Notes: a model not told the origin generated them from the sequence alone. DNA of 64,000 nt from Novosphingobium colocasiae (GCF_014652555.1 NZ_BMZA01000014.1:1-64000), one strand, 5' to 3'; numbered from the stretch's first letter, positions 1 to 8,000 are shown. Translations and numbers: made by a program.

Positions 1-94
1 CATGGGAACGATCACAGAGTCGAGGAAGCAGCTTGACCCACAAGGCCCCAATCAGAGAGGGCTCTTAGGAACGGCGGATTTGTCCCAGAGCATG

Positions 95-1348
95 TCACCC
101 CAGCTTGCGCGCAAGACGGCCGACCGCTCCTGCCTCGGCGGCGAGGTTGCGGTTGTAGGCGAGCGGCATGCGCGGGCTCTTCCAGCGTAAGGCATCCATA
201 ATCCCGGCCAGATCTTCGCCGCTGGCGAACAGGTCCTGATTGAGGCCGACCCGCGTGGAATGCGCGCTGACGCCCTTGAGCAGGCGGGCGAGATCGTCTG
301 CAGTCAGATCCGCGAGCGCCCCTCTTTCGTAAGCGCGCCGGATCATCGCGCGCCAGATCTGCCCGATCGAGCCCGGATGCAGGCCCCCCTGCCCCACATC
401 GTACTCGACCCGCGCTGGCACCGCCGGCCGGGACAGCGTCTTGCGCAAGTCCCAGGTTTCGCGGCCGGTGACCGTTGCAATCCGCCGCCCCTTCACGGCT
501 GCGCGCGCCTTGTAGCGCCGCACCTGCACCCGGCGAAACACCGGCCCCGTCTCAATCCCGGCCGCCGCGCACCATGCCGCGATCGCCCGCACCGAGCGCG
601 GGCTGAGGAACGCCGTGGCCCCCTCTCCATCCTGATCGCCCTTGCTGCGCGGAATGACGAGCAGCCGCGCTTCCGGATCAAGGGCGTCGACAATATGCCC
701 GACCTCGATTGCGACCAGTTCCGAGGCGCGCAGCCCGCTATCGTAAGCGACCGACAGCAGCGCGCGGTCGCGCAGCCCCGGCAGATCGGCCGCGCAGGCC
801 TCGAGCAATGCGCGCACATTGAGGCCGCGCGGGGCATCGCGCTCGACGTCGCGCACCGGCCCCTTGAAGCGCAGGGGCCGCGCCTGCGCCTGAGCGGTGC
901 CCTTATCGCGTCGGATCGCGCGGAGCCGCAGCTTGACCAGTTCGGCTTGGATCGGATCTTTCAGCTCAAGCAATTGGTGGATTTTGGCGATCGACGCCTT
1001 GTAGCGGCCGAGCGAGGCGGGCTTCGCCCCCTGCCCCGCCCGGGCGTCGAGATAGTCGGCGACGATCTCGGGCGTCGCCGGCAGCGCGATCCGGCCCGTG
1101 CGCCGACACCACAGGTCGAACGCTTCGAGATCGGATTTGAGCGCGCGGATCGAGTGCGGTGAGCTGGCGGCCTGATACGCCGCGATCAGCTCTTCGTTGA
1201 CTACGACGCGTTCCCCAGCCCGCATCTGGGTCACGGTCCAGGCAATGTCGGGCATAGTTGCGGCCGACAGGGTGACGATCTCACCTTCGTGCGCGGCCAC
1301 ACCGCCGTTTTCGGCGCTTTCGCGCCCATCTACCCTGCTCGCGTCCAT
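95..1348 (-). CDS. Tyrosine recombinase / phage-type integrase
   Basis: Site-specific DNA recombinase that would cut and rejoin DNA through a tyrosine intermediate. The C-terminal half carries the family's catalytic set: an Arg in SGLRASE near residue 207, HSTR near 363-366 and a Tyr in AYNRN near 398. The N-terminal half (about residues 50-140) looks like a SAM-like core-binding domain. I start it at the ATG at 1348 (MDASRVDG); a longer TTG start at 1384 is possible but starts in the shared intergenic region. It is divergent from the gene at 1478. On a plasmid such proteins usually resolve multimers or mediate integration of an element; which applies here is not visible because only 94 bases lie downstream. 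Confidence 0.9.
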   Translation of the reverse strand: MDASRVDGRESAENGGVAAHEGEIVTLSAATMPDIAWTVTQMRAGERVVVNEELIAAYQAASSPHSIRALKSDLEAFDLWCRRTGRIALPATPEIVADYLDARAGQGAKPASLGRYKASIAKIHQLLELKDPIQAELVKLRLRAIRRDKGTAQAQARPLRFKGPVRDVERDAPRGLNVRALLEACAADLPGLRDRALLSVAYDSGLRASELVAIEVGHIVDALDPEARLLVIPRSKGDQDGEGATAFLSPRSVRAIAAWCAAAGIETGPVFRRVQVRRYKARAAVKGRRIATVTGRETWDLRKTLSRPAVPARVEYDVGQGGLHPGSIGQIWRAMIRRAYERGALADLTADDLARLLKGVSAHSTRVGLNQDLFASGEDLAGIMDALRWKSPRMPLAYNRNLAAEAGAVGRLARKLG

Positions 1349-1477
1349 GGCCCGCCTGTACCGCACCTTATAAAGAGGCGTCAAATACGTTTATGCGATA
1401 AGTGCAATTATCACATGTTGACTTACCAACCGTCAGAGTAGTTGTGCAGTGTTTTGCATTTCACTACACATCCCGGC
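1349..1477. promoter_or_regulatory. Divergent intergenic control region of the integrase gene
   Basis: This 129-base AT-richer stretch separates two divergent genes. A short inverted repeat GATAA-N6-TTATC lies at about 1397-1413 and a TTGACT hexamer at about 1418-1423 could be a plus-strand -35 box, but no convincing -10 was found at standard spacing. Promoter assignment is an inference. Confidence 0.35.
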
Positions 1478-2680
1478 ATGGAGGCCTTCCATCCCCTTGC
1501 CGCCGATGCGGATGTTTCGCCCGAAGAGCTTGCCGTGGCACAGGCCACATGCACGCTGGCGCTCGGCCGGCTCGACGGGCTTCTCGTCGGGCTTACCGAT
1601 GCCGAAAAACGGCTGTTCTGCGTAGGGCTGCTGCGCGAGGTGCTGCTCTCGGCCCTGACGCAGGCGGGATTTGCTGACGCCGAACACCAGTTCAACGCCT
1701 GGTTCGCCGGGCTCGATCGCGGCCCCCAAGAGACGCCCCTCACCGCCTGCTCCGCCTATGCCGTGGTCCGCGCCCTGCTGGGCGAACTCAGCCATCATCC
1801 GTGGGAACCGCTCGCCGACGCCGCACAGACCATCGCTCTGGCCGCGCGCTTCGGGGCCGACCGCCCAATGCAAGCCGAAGATGCGCTGGCGGACGACGCG
1901 ATCGGCAGAGCGCTCACGCTGATGGAACAGGCCGGCGCGGATGACGAGCCCCCCCTGCCCTTCGCGGGTCTGGCGCGCCTCTACGCGCTGCTGCGCGCCG
2001 ATCCGCTGTTCGCACCGCTGGAGCGCGCGGTGCAAATCCGTTCGCTTGGAAACCGCACGGTGGCGATCGAGCAGGCCGCCCCGCGCACCCCGCTCTGGGC
2101 GGTCGATGCCTCGCTGGGGCGGCTGCTGACCGCGTGCGGTGCGTGGCAGCTTGCCCTCCCCTGCCCCGGCGCGGTGACCGCCGAAACGCTTCAGCCGCAG
2201 CTCTGGCCGGGCGAACGCGCCCTTGTCTCAGCGCGAACTCTCCACGCGAGCGCTACCCGGCTTGCAGAGCTGGTCGCGAAAGCGCGACAGCGCGCGGCGC
2301 TGATGCGCGAGCATCTGGGGCACCTGCGCTCGAGCGCGCGGGCACCGCAGGTGTGGATCCTGCTCGCTGGTTTTGCGCCGCTCGGGCTCGATCAGATGAC
2401 CTCGGCGTGCGGGATCAGCCGGCGCGGCACCTATGCGATCGGCGACGCGCTAGTCACAGCGGGCATCGCGCGGCGCGCGAGCATCAAGGGCAAGGTTCTG
2501 CTGGTAGCCGAAGCGCCGCGAAGGGATCGCTTGTCGGCACCCCTGGACCACGCTCTCGCGCTCCCCCATCCGGCGCTCGCCGAGTTCGACGCGGCGATGG
2601 GCGAGATCGACCGGCTGCTCGCCGGCAGTTCTGGCCATCCTGACGCGGCCTCGCGAGCATTAGGCGTGTATGAAAAATGA
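1478..2680 (+). CDS. Uncharacterised protein with C-terminal helix-turn-helix-like region
   Basis: Function unknown; 400 residues, soluble, no membrane segment or signal peptide. The first two thirds are helical and Ala/Leu-rich (ALGRLDGLL, LREVLLSAL). Residues about 290-350 look like a winged helix (CGISRRGTYAIGDALVTAGIARR), suggesting DNA binding. The architecture, helical N-terminal region plus C-terminal HTH, is reminiscent of the DUF1612/RHE_PE00001 plasmid proteins of alphaproteobacteria, but I am not certain of that match. The ATG at 1478 was chosen over an upstream TTG at 1442 because homology-like sequence starts after it. It is divergent from the integrase and directly upstream of the RES toxin-antitoxin operon, whose promoter begins within 10 bases of its stop. 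Confidence 0.6.
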   Translation: MEAFHPLAADADVSPEELAVAQATCTLALGRLDGLLVGLTDAEKRLFCVGLLREVLLSALTQAGFADAEHQFNAWFAGLDRGPQETPLTACSAYAVVRALLGELSHHPWEPLADAAQTIALAARFGADRPMQAEDALADDAIGRALTLMEQAGADDEPPLPFAGLARLYALLRADPLFAPLERAVQIRSLGNRTVAIEQAAPRTPLWAVDASLGRLLTACGAWQLALPCPGAVTAETLQPQLWPGERALVSARTLHASATRLAELVAKARQRAALMREHLGHLRSSARAPQVWILLAGFAPLGLDQMTSACGISRRGTYAIGDALVTAGIARRASIKGKVLLVAEAPRRDRLSAPLDHALALPHPALAEFDAAMGEIDRLLAGSSGHPDAASRALGVYEK

Positions 2681-2687
2681 TCTCCCC

Positions 2688-2715
2688 TTGACGTTATGTA
2701 CAGATATCATACATA
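2688..2715 (+). promoter_or_regulatory. Probable promoter/operator of the RES toxin-antitoxin operon
   Basis: TTGACG at 2688-2693 is followed after 16 bases by TACATA at 2710-2715, a plausible -35/-10 pair. The inverted repeat TATGTA-N9-TACATA (2695-2700 and 2710-2715) overlaps it, as expected for an operator autorepressed by the Xre-type antitoxin encoded 25 bases downstream. Autorepression is inferred from the family. Confidence 0.5.
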
Positions 2716-2739
2716 GACAGAGAAAGAAGGAGATGGCCA

Positions 2740-3138
2740 ATGGCCACAGCTGCCCATTCCGGCGTCCCCGCCAAAGCGCCTAGCCGCAAGGATCTAAGCG
2801 GTCCGGCGCTGCGCACCTTTTTCCGCATTGCCGACGCCTGGGGCCTTAAGGAAGCCGAGCAGATGAAGCTTCTCGGACTCGACAGCCGCTCGACCTTCCA
2901 GACCTGGAAGCGCGGCGCCGTCGCGGCGATTCCCAAGGATGCGCTGGAGCGAATCTCCTATGTTATGGGGATCTACAAGGGGCTGAAGATGCTCCTGCCC
3001 CGTACCGCCAACGAATGGGTACGCAAACCCAATGATGCGCCGCTGTTCGCCGGACGCCCGGCGATCGAGCGGATGGCCTCGGGCAATGTCGCCGATCTCT
3101 ACGTGGTGCGCCAATATATCGACGCGCAGCGCGGCTGA
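2740..3138 (+). CDS. Xre/MbcA/ParS-type antitoxin of the RES toxin
   Basis: Antitoxin predicted to bind and neutralise the RES-domain toxin encoded immediately downstream and to repress the operon. In 132 residues it shows the N-terminal Xre-like helical domain (GLKEAEQMKLLGLDSRSTFQTWKR) and the C-terminal toxin-binding DUF2384 domain (APLFAGRPAIERMASG, then a helix ending in YIDAQRG). The start at 2740 has a strong AAGGAG Shine-Dalgarno 8 bases upstream. Its stop overlaps the toxin start (TGATG at 3136-3140), so translation is coupled and the stoichiometry probably controlled. Pairing and order (antitoxin first) match known RES-Xre/MbcTA modules. Confidence 0.93.
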   Translation: MATAAHSGVPAKAPSRKDLSGPALRTFFRIADAWGLKEAEQMKLLGLDSRSTFQTWKRGAVAAIPKDALERISYVMGIYKGLKMLLPRTANEWVRKPNDAPLFAGRPAIERMASGNVADLYVVRQYIDAQRG

Positions 3139-3821
3139 TGGATGCCCTTACGACGACTCAAGTGCGGTGGCAGCCGTGCTACCGGATCGTCGCAAGCCGG
3201 TTCCCGCCCATATCGCTGTTTGAAGACGTCGCGGATCCGGCCGATTTAGAAGCGGTCTATGCAATCGAGGCGATGACCAACGACCGGCTTCGCGACGAAG
3301 TCGGGGACCTCGCGCTCGTCCCAGCGGAGGACCGCGTATCGGGCCCCGGGACGTCGGCGATCATGGCAGCGTTCACCCACCTCAATCCCGATGGCAGCCG
3401 GTTCTGTGACGGCAGTTTCGGGTTGTTCTATGCTGCCAACACCATCGAGACTGCGGTTGCCGAAACGAGCCATCACCGAACCCGGTTCATGACGTACACT
3501 CACGAACCGGCGCAGGAACTCGACATGCGCGTCTACGCGGTCGACTTGGACGCCATACTCCACGATATTCGCGGCCTGCGGGATGAACGCCCTGCCCTCT
3601 ACGCCCCGGACAGCTATGCCGCCGGCCAGGCGCTTGGTCGACACCTGCGTGACCAAGGTTCGGATGGCATCGTATACCAAAGCGTGCGCGACGCTGACGG
3701 TGAGTGCGCCGCGGTGTTCCGCCCTCGCCTACTCGCCAACTGCCGGCAGGAGCGGCATCTGTGCTACGTTTGGGACGGTCGGGCGATCGTCACCGTCTAC
3801 GAGAAGAAGACATTCGCCTAA
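3138..3821 (+). CDS. RES-domain toxin (NAD+ phosphorylase/hydrolase family)
   Basis: Toxin of a type II toxin-antitoxin system; characterised RES toxins (for example MbcT) degrade NAD+ in the cytoplasm. The 227-residue protein has the family hallmarks: an N-terminal Arg/Tyr-containing segment (YRIVASRFPP), the central block GSFGLFYAANTIETAVAE (about residues 94-112, with the Tyr and the Glu expected in the active site), and a Ser-containing SDGIVYQSVRD segment near residue 175. It starts inside the antitoxin stop codon. Downstream it meets a convergent second antitoxin-like gene after 30 bases, an unusual arrangement. Function is by family; activity is not provable from sequence. Confidence 0.92.
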   Translation: MDALTTTQVRWQPCYRIVASRFPPISLFEDVADPADLEAVYAIEAMTNDRLRDEVGDLALVPAEDRVSGPGTSAIMAAFTHLNPDGSRFCDGSFGLFYAANTIETAVAETSHHRTRFMTYTHEPAQELDMRVYAVDLDAILHDIRGLRDERPALYAPDSYAAGQALGRHLRDQGSDGIVYQSVRDADGECAAVFRPRLLANCRQERHLCYVWDGRAIVTVYEKKTFA

Positions 3822-3851
3822 AGGTCCTCTTTCGGCATCGAGAGACGCCTG

Positions 3852-4223
3852 TCAGGAATAGACCCCGGCAGCCATACGATCGAGATCTTCCATGACGATA
3901 TCGATATCGCCATTCGCAACCAATTCCGCAGCCGTTTGCCCAACTCCAGAAAGGGGTTGATGCTTGAACCAGATAACCGCCTTGCCTTCTTCGCCTGCAA
4001 GTTCTGCCGCTCGCGTTATGACTCGGGCTATTTCCTCCAGTTTAATCTGCACGGTCGGGGCGGAGGGATACAGGGTCATGGCCTTACGATCCAGGCGAGC
4101 AACGCGCGCCAAATGCGCCATAGAGAAGCGCAGGCGCTCCGCCAGACGACGGGGCGCGATGATCTCATTCTCGCGAATGTCATCCTGGAAGGCTCCAGTC
4201 ATTGGGCAGTCCATATCCAACAT
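3852..4223 (-). CDS. Second Xre/MbcA/ParS-type antitoxin-like protein (orphan)
   Basis: A 123-residue protein whose last 45 residues (AVIWFKHQPLSGVGQTA... followed by VANGDIDIVMEDL) match the DUF2384 toxin-binding domain; the N-terminal half (residues 20-65) resembles an Xre-like helical domain. It has no toxin on its own strand and lies tail-to-tail with the RES toxin gene 30 bases away. It could be a solitary antitoxin left after toxin loss, an anti-addiction protein able to bind the neighbouring RES toxin, or the antitoxin of a toxin elsewhere. It is clearly different in sequence from the operonic antitoxin at 2740-3138. Upstream of it, 4224-4266 is a short gap to parB. Confidence 0.8.
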   Translation of the reverse strand: MLDMDCPMTGAFQDDIRENEIIAPRRLAERLRFSMAHLARVARLDRKAMTLYPSAPTVQIKLEEIARVITRAAELAGEEGKAVIWFKHQPLSGVGQTAAELVANGDIDIVMEDLDRMAAGVYS

Positions 4224-4266
4224 GTGAAGACAAAACTCTCACACCTCATAACCGCTGAATGTTGTC

Positions 4267-5283
4267 CTAGCTCCAATGCTGATCGAGCAGGTCTTTCAAC
4301 GCGGCCTCCGCTTCAGCCCGCGTACCACCGGCATGCGGAAGCAAGGTGAGCTTGAGACCCTTACGATCCACTGCCTCGACTTTCAGCAGTGGTTTCCCTC
4401 CTTCGGACACAATCGTTTCTGGCTTTCCTGACTTCTTGGGGGATCCTGACCTCTTGGGGGGATCAGCGGCCAAAGCGAGCGCGCGGATGACGTCGGGAAC
4501 AGGCATCGGGGCCGCGCGCTCAGCCTGCACCTCCGCGAGCCGCGTCGCCTCGGAAAACACCCGCTGACGCCGATCCTCCGGTTTCAAGAGAGGCTTGATC
4601 GCGGTGACATGCTTGATCCGCAAATCCTGCGGGATGGCAAAGGCCGCCATCAGTTCTTCCGGCAGTCGGGCAAGGTCGAGATAGCGGCTGAGCCAGCTTT
4701 CCGTGACGTTGATCCGCTCGGCCATGACCTTCTGGCGCCCTTCATAATAGGCGTCGAGCGCGCGCAAATAGTCGCGCGCGCGTTCCAGGTCAGTAAGATC
4801 ATCGCGCGCCCGGTTCTCGAGGTCAGCAAGCCGGAACGCCTCCTCGTCCGTCAAGCTACGGATATCGACGAGGAAGCGGAAATCCGGATAGTTATGGGCG
4901 CGAAGCCAGCTGATCGTCCAATGCCTGCGCGCGCCGCAGATCACCTCGAAATCGAAAGCAGGATCGTCCTTCACCCGCCGGACGATGGCGGGCATTTCCT
5001 GTTTTCCCTGCGCTTTAATGCTCTCGATGAGATCGGCGCACCGCTCCTCGTTAAGCAGCGCATATTCGCGGTTATGGCCGACCCACATCCGGCAACGTGC
5101 CGGATCAACGAGTTCATGGGTGCGTGAGACGACACTGCCCGTCGCCAATTCGGCAAGTCGGCTTTCTCGACCCGCCAGGACGCTCGCACCGATGCCAGGG
5201 CGCCGCGCCGCTGGGGCTTGCGCCCCTGGGTCGATTCCGGCGACCAGATCAGCCGCGAAGTTGGCGTTTTTCTTGCTCATCAT
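4267..5283 (-). CDS. parB: Plasmid partition protein ParB/RepB family
   Basis: Centromere-binding component of the plasmid's ParABS segregation system. The N-terminal ParB nuclease-like/CTP-binding domain covers about residues 55-160 with the arginine box as CGARRH (residues 116-121); a helix-turn-helix follows (about 180-215, INVTESWLSRYLDLARLP). A basic linker at 274-287 (PPKRSGSPKKSGKP) is encoded by two copies of the plasmid's iteron-like repeat. The C-terminal 40 residues would be the dimerisation domain. Two adjacent ATGs (5283 and 5280) could start it. It is downstream of parA, 44 bases away, with a palindromic candidate parS site in the gap, and both are read from the minus strand with rep upstream. 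Confidence 0.92.
   Translation of the reverse strand: MMSKKNANFAADLVAGIDPGAQAPAARRPGIGASVLAGRESRLAELATGSVVSRTHELVDPARCRMWVGHNREYALLNEERCADLIESIKAQGKQEMPAIVRRVKDDPAFDFEVICGARRHWTISWLRAHNYPDFRFLVDIRSLTDEEAFRLADLENRARDDLTDLERARDYLRALDAYYEGRQKVMAERINVTESWLSRYLDLARLPEELMAAFAIPQDLRIKHVTAIKPLLKPEDRRQRVFSEATRLAEVQAERAAPMPVPDVIRALALAADPPKRSGSPKKSGKPETIVSEGGKPLLKVEAVDRKGLKLTLLPHAGGTRAEAEAALKDLLDQHWS
4427..4463 (-). repeat. Two iteron-like repeats inside parB
   Basis: CCTGACTTCTTGGGGG and CCTGACCTCTTGGGGG occur in tandem with an 18-base period (CCTGAC at 4427 and 4445). On the minus strand they read CCCCCAAGAGGTCAGG, the same consensus as the iterons beside rep (for example 7984-7999). They encode the basic linker of ParB. 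They are candidate Rep-binding sites; binding is inferred from sequence identity only. Confidence 0.75.
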
Positions 5284-5300
5284 CCACCCCTTCTACCCGG

Positions 5301-5318
5301 AATTGCACCGGTGCAATT
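5301..5318. other. Candidate parS centromere site 1 (between parA and parB)
   Basis: Perfect 18-base palindrome AATTGCACCGGTGCAATT located in the 44-base gap between parA and parB. A 20-base version of the same palindrome lies at 6701-6720 just after rep. Position beside the par genes and perfect dyad symmetry make these the likely ParB-binding sites; an operator for ParA/ParB autoregulation is the alternative. Confidence 0.7.
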
Positions 5319-5327
5319 TTGCTCGCA

Positions 5328-6569
5328 TCAGGCGAGGCCCTCCTTGCGCAAGCGCGCCAGATGGCTGGGCCACATCGACCGGATGTCGACCTCGATTTCA
5401 CCGTTCACGCCGTCGAGATAGGCGAGGCAGCGGTTGCGCACCGCCGAACTGGTGACAGGTCCGTCAAGCTCATAGACGGTCATCAGCCGCGCCGTCGCAT
5501 TGTCGATTTCCGCCGAATCCTTGAGCGGTGTGCGCACGATCGCGTGGCCGAAAAGGGTCCGCATCAGGTTGAGCAGTTCCTTCTGCATCGACTTGTTCTC
5601 GTCGACCTTGGAGGCCACGAAGCGCAGAAACTGCAGCGACGGGGCCAAGCCGCGATCGGCCAGCGTCTCGATGGTCTCGTCGAGCATGGCGAGGAAGGCT
5701 GCAGTCGACGAGAAGTCCATCACCGTCGGCGGCACCGGCACGACCAGCGCATTGGCCGCACGCAGCACCGAAAGCGAGATCGCACCGAGCGCCGGCGGCG
5801 GGTCGAGAACAACGACATCAAACCGATCGGCTATGCTCGCAATGCCTTGTGCCATGCGGTCGATCAGGTTCCCCTGCCCGCGCGCCATACGCGCCGCGAT
5901 TTCATATTCCGACTGGAACAACCGGAGATTAGCCGGGACAAGCTCGAGGCCGTCGAAGTGAGTCTTGCGCAGGGCGTAATCGAGCGACTCCATGTCGTCG
6001 TGCCGCAGGAACGGATAGAGCGTGTCCTCCTCGGTTAGGTCGAGGTCGGGAACATAGCCGAACAGGGTTGTTGCCGACGCCTGGCTGTCGCAATCTATGA
6101 GGGCCACCCGGTAGCCCTTGATCGCGAGATATTGGGCCAGATGCACTGACAAGGTCGATTTCCCGACCCCGCCCTTGAAGTTCTGCACCGCGATGACGCA
6201 GCAGGGGTCGGTGGCAGCCCGCCAGGGCCGGGTGCCGAACAATCCCCGCATGTCGTTGAGCTGCGCCAGGGTATAACCGACGCGCCGATTATTTTCGGTT
6301 CGCGGAGGCGGCGGCAAGCGGCCGTCCTTCTCGGCCTCGCGAATGGCCGCCGCGGTTCGGCCGACCAGTTCGGCCGCTTTACCGATCGGGAAGGTGGGCT
6401 CGCGCCGTTCGTCCGCCCGGGCGCTACGCGCAGAGTCGCGGAGCCGCTCGAGAACAGAGCTGGTCCGTTGTGCAAGCGTTGAGACGGACAGCAGATCCTG
6501 CGTGCCCTCAATATCGAGTGATGCAGCCAAGAGAGGCCCCCTTGCGAAACTGTAGGGGGCATAGCTCAA
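5328..6569 (-). CDS. parA: Plasmid partition ATPase ParA, with N-terminal HTH
   Basis: Walker-type ATPase that moves plasmid copies apart together with ParB and parS. The deviant Walker A is KGGVGKST at residues 132-139, Walker A' is ALIDCDSQ near 158-165 and VVVLDPPPALG near 255 is the Walker B region. Residues about 60-112 (PIGKAAELVGRTAAAIREAE...) form a MerR-like helix-turn-helix, as in long ParA proteins of P1/pTAR type that also repress their own operon. No ATG exists in the N-terminal region; the TTG at 6569 gives 413 residues, the usual length of this long form, but lacks a clear ribosome-binding site. A half palindrome (AATTTGCAC) overlaps this start, compatible with autoregulation. 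Confidence 0.92.
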   Translation of the reverse strand: MSYAPYSFARGPLLAASLDIEGTQDLLSVSTLAQRTSSVLERLRDSARSARADERREPTFPIGKAAELVGRTAAAIREAEKDGRLPPPPRTENNRRVGYTLAQLNDMRGLFGTRPWRAATDPCCVIAVQNFKGGVGKSTLSVHLAQYLAIKGYRVALIDCDSQASATTLFGYVPDLDLTEEDTLYPFLRHDDMESLDYALRKTHFDGLELVPANLRLFQSEYEIAARMARGQGNLIDRMAQGIASIADRFDVVVLDPPPALGAISLSVLRAANALVVPVPPTVMDFSSTAAFLAMLDETIETLADRGLAPSLQFLRFVASKVDENKSMQKELLNLMRTLFGHAIVRTPLKDSAEIDNATARLMTVYELDGPVTSSAVRNRCLAYLDGVNGEIEVDIRSMWPSHLARLRKEGLA

Positions 6570-6672
6570 TTTGCACTTTTAGGTCAATGAAAGGCTTATT
6601 TTCGCAAGTGGGTAAGCCCGACCGGACGAATTGCCTCGAATAGCGCCGCCAGCCTCTCGTGCACGCCTACAA

Positions 6673-6692
6673 CCTGACCTCTTGGGGGCTAT
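6673..6692 (-). repeat. Iteron-like repeat downstream of rep
   Basis: CCTGACCTCTTGGGGGCTAT is the inverse of the iteron CCCCCAAGAGGTCAGG seen at 7984-7999. It sits immediately beside candidate parS site 2 and 33 bases past the rep stop codon, placing a possible Rep-binding site next to the centromere. Confidence 0.65.
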
Positions 6693-6700
6693 CCACCCAG

Positions 6701-6720
6701 AAATTGCACCGGTGCAATTT
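6701..6720. other. Candidate parS centromere site 2 (after rep)
   Basis: Perfect 20-base palindrome AAATTGCACCGGTGCAATTT, sharing its central 18 bases with the site at 5301-5318. The two sites flank parA, and this one lies upstream of the parA promoter region. Interpreted as a ParB-binding site by position and symmetry. Confidence 0.72.
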
Positions 6721-6724
6721 CGGC

Positions 6725-7888
6725 TCAAGGGCGCCCGCGCCGCGCCAGGAAGCTCTCGCAAAACCCGGTCCAAGACGCGATCAGTTTGGCGCCCTTCAGC
6801 TTCGCCAGCCTCTCACCCATCTGCGCGCGATAGGCGTCGGCAATCAGATCGATGTCCCAACCACCGCCGGCCGAACGGCCAATGGCCGCGAGCGTGTCCG
6901 ACCCAAATCGGATCGTGCCGTTCGGGAAGGTGACCTCCCCTGCCCCAGTCTTATCCTTTGATACCAAGGCCGCCACCGCCGCCTGCGTGACGGCCTCGAC
7001 GGCCACAGTCTCGACCTCGTCTTCGCGCCTCGCCTTCCTCCCCGCAGAGTGTCGGGCAATTTCATCCACGGTTGCTATCTGCTCAGGCGCATCCTTTGCC
7101 TCAAAACGAAATTCGATCTCGGTGACGGTTCGACCCTGACGGATTTCCCGCCACTCCACACGGAAATGAGCGAGCTGGTCGATTTCGGCCTTCGCCTTTT
7201 CGAGAACCTTGCGGCGCAGCTGCGCAAAGTCCTTGTAAACGTCTGGCGCGATGCCGAGCAGCGCACGCAGGGCCGTCATGTCGCCCTTCCATAGCGACTG
7301 GCGTCGATGCAGCCGCAATGCCCCGATCTCGTATAGCTTTAGCGCATAGGTCGACCGAAAGCCGAGCACCGCCTGCCGGTTCAGGACCGCATAGGTCTCC
7401 GATTCCTGAATCAGTTTCCGAGCCTCGGGCGTGAACTCCCACTCGATCCACCCCGCCTCCGCGCCCTCCTCGTCCTCCACTTCTTCGCGCGATGACGAGA
7501 TCAGAGAAAAGCGCAGCGTCGCCTTCTTGCCGCGCCAGGACTTATCATCGACCGCGAAAAGCGTGCGATGCAGTTCCTCGAGCATATCCGAGATGCGCTC
7601 ATTGCCCTTGTGGCCGCGGCGAATGTCCGCCTTTCGCATCTTGTGCGGGCGGTCCTCCCAGGCATCACCGCCCGCAGTCAAAATCATCAGCGCAAGCAAA
7701 CGCGAAGCGGTCAGGCTCAGCGACTGGCCTTTGACGAACTTGACCTCGACGATGCTGCCGGGCTTGGCGAACTCGTCACCGCCCTTGGCCTGCAGGGCGG
7801 CAGCCACCCGCATCGCCCGCCCCGGAGAAGCATCTTCACCGGCGGGGGAGGGCGTTACAGCGTGGTCTAGGGCTTGTTCGTCATCCAT
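6725..7888 (-). CDS. rep: Plasmid replication initiator (Rep_3 superfamily)
   Basis: Initiator that binds iterons at the plasmid origin. The 387-residue protein shows the tandem winged-helix layout of Rep_3 initiators: the first about residues 45-165 (SLTASRLLALMILTAGG, RFSLISSS, WEFTPEARKLI), the second about 170-265 (YAVLNRQAVLGFRSTYALKLYEIGALR, then FAQLRRKVLEKAKAEID and FRVEWREIRQGRTV). FRSTYALKLYE is typical of this family. The last 100 residues, ending in WTGFCESFLARRGRP, resemble C-terminal extensions seen in alphaproteobacterial plasmid Reps. Upstream lie an inverted repeat of the iteron core (7932-7967), a probable autoregulatory operator, and the iteron array. It belongs to the same minus-strand block as parA and parB. 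Confidence 0.93.
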   Translation of the reverse strand: MDDEQALDHAVTPSPAGEDASPGRAMRVAAALQAKGGDEFAKPGSIVEVKFVKGQSLSLTASRLLALMILTAGGDAWEDRPHKMRKADIRRGHKGNERISDMLEELHRTLFAVDDKSWRGKKATLRFSLISSSREEVEDEEGAEAGWIEWEFTPEARKLIQESETYAVLNRQAVLGFRSTYALKLYEIGALRLHRRQSLWKGDMTALRALLGIAPDVYKDFAQLRRKVLEKAKAEIDQLAHFRVEWREIRQGRTVTEIEFRFEAKDAPEQIATVDEIARHSAGRKARREDEVETVAVEAVTQAAVAALVSKDKTGAGEVTFPNGTIRFGSDTLAAIGRSAGGGWDIDLIADAYRAQMGERLAKLKGAKLIASWTGFCESFLARRGRP

Positions 7889-7931
7889 GCCATGAAGTCT
7901 GCACCGATTCGTCCGGCGTGGAAGAAAATCT

Positions 7932-7967
7932 GCCTGACCTGTCCTCTTGCGTCAAGTCAGGGCAGGA
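7932..7967. promoter_or_regulatory. Inverted repeat upstream of rep (probable Rep operator)
   Basis: Inverted copies of the iteron core face each other: GCCTGACCTGTCC (7932-7944) against GTCAGGGCAGGA (about 7956-7967). It is 44 bases upstream of the rep ATG. In iteron plasmids an inverted repeat of the iteron core is where Rep dimers repress their own promoter; that role is inferred here. Confidence 0.6.
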
Positions 7968-7983
7968 TGGACGGCGGTTTCGG

Positions 7984-8000
7984 CCCCCAAGAGGTCAGGA
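7984..8000 (+). repeat. Isolated iteron upstream of the main array
   Basis: CCCCCAAGAGGTCAGGA matches the iteron consensus CCCCC-N4-GGTCAGGA. It lies between the inverted operator and the main array and is the copy most similar to those in parB and after rep. Confidence 0.65.

Noticed and set aside
2-190. 62-codon ORF at the window start
   Set aside because: Mostly antisense to the integrase 3' end, without ribosome-binding site or recognisable motif.
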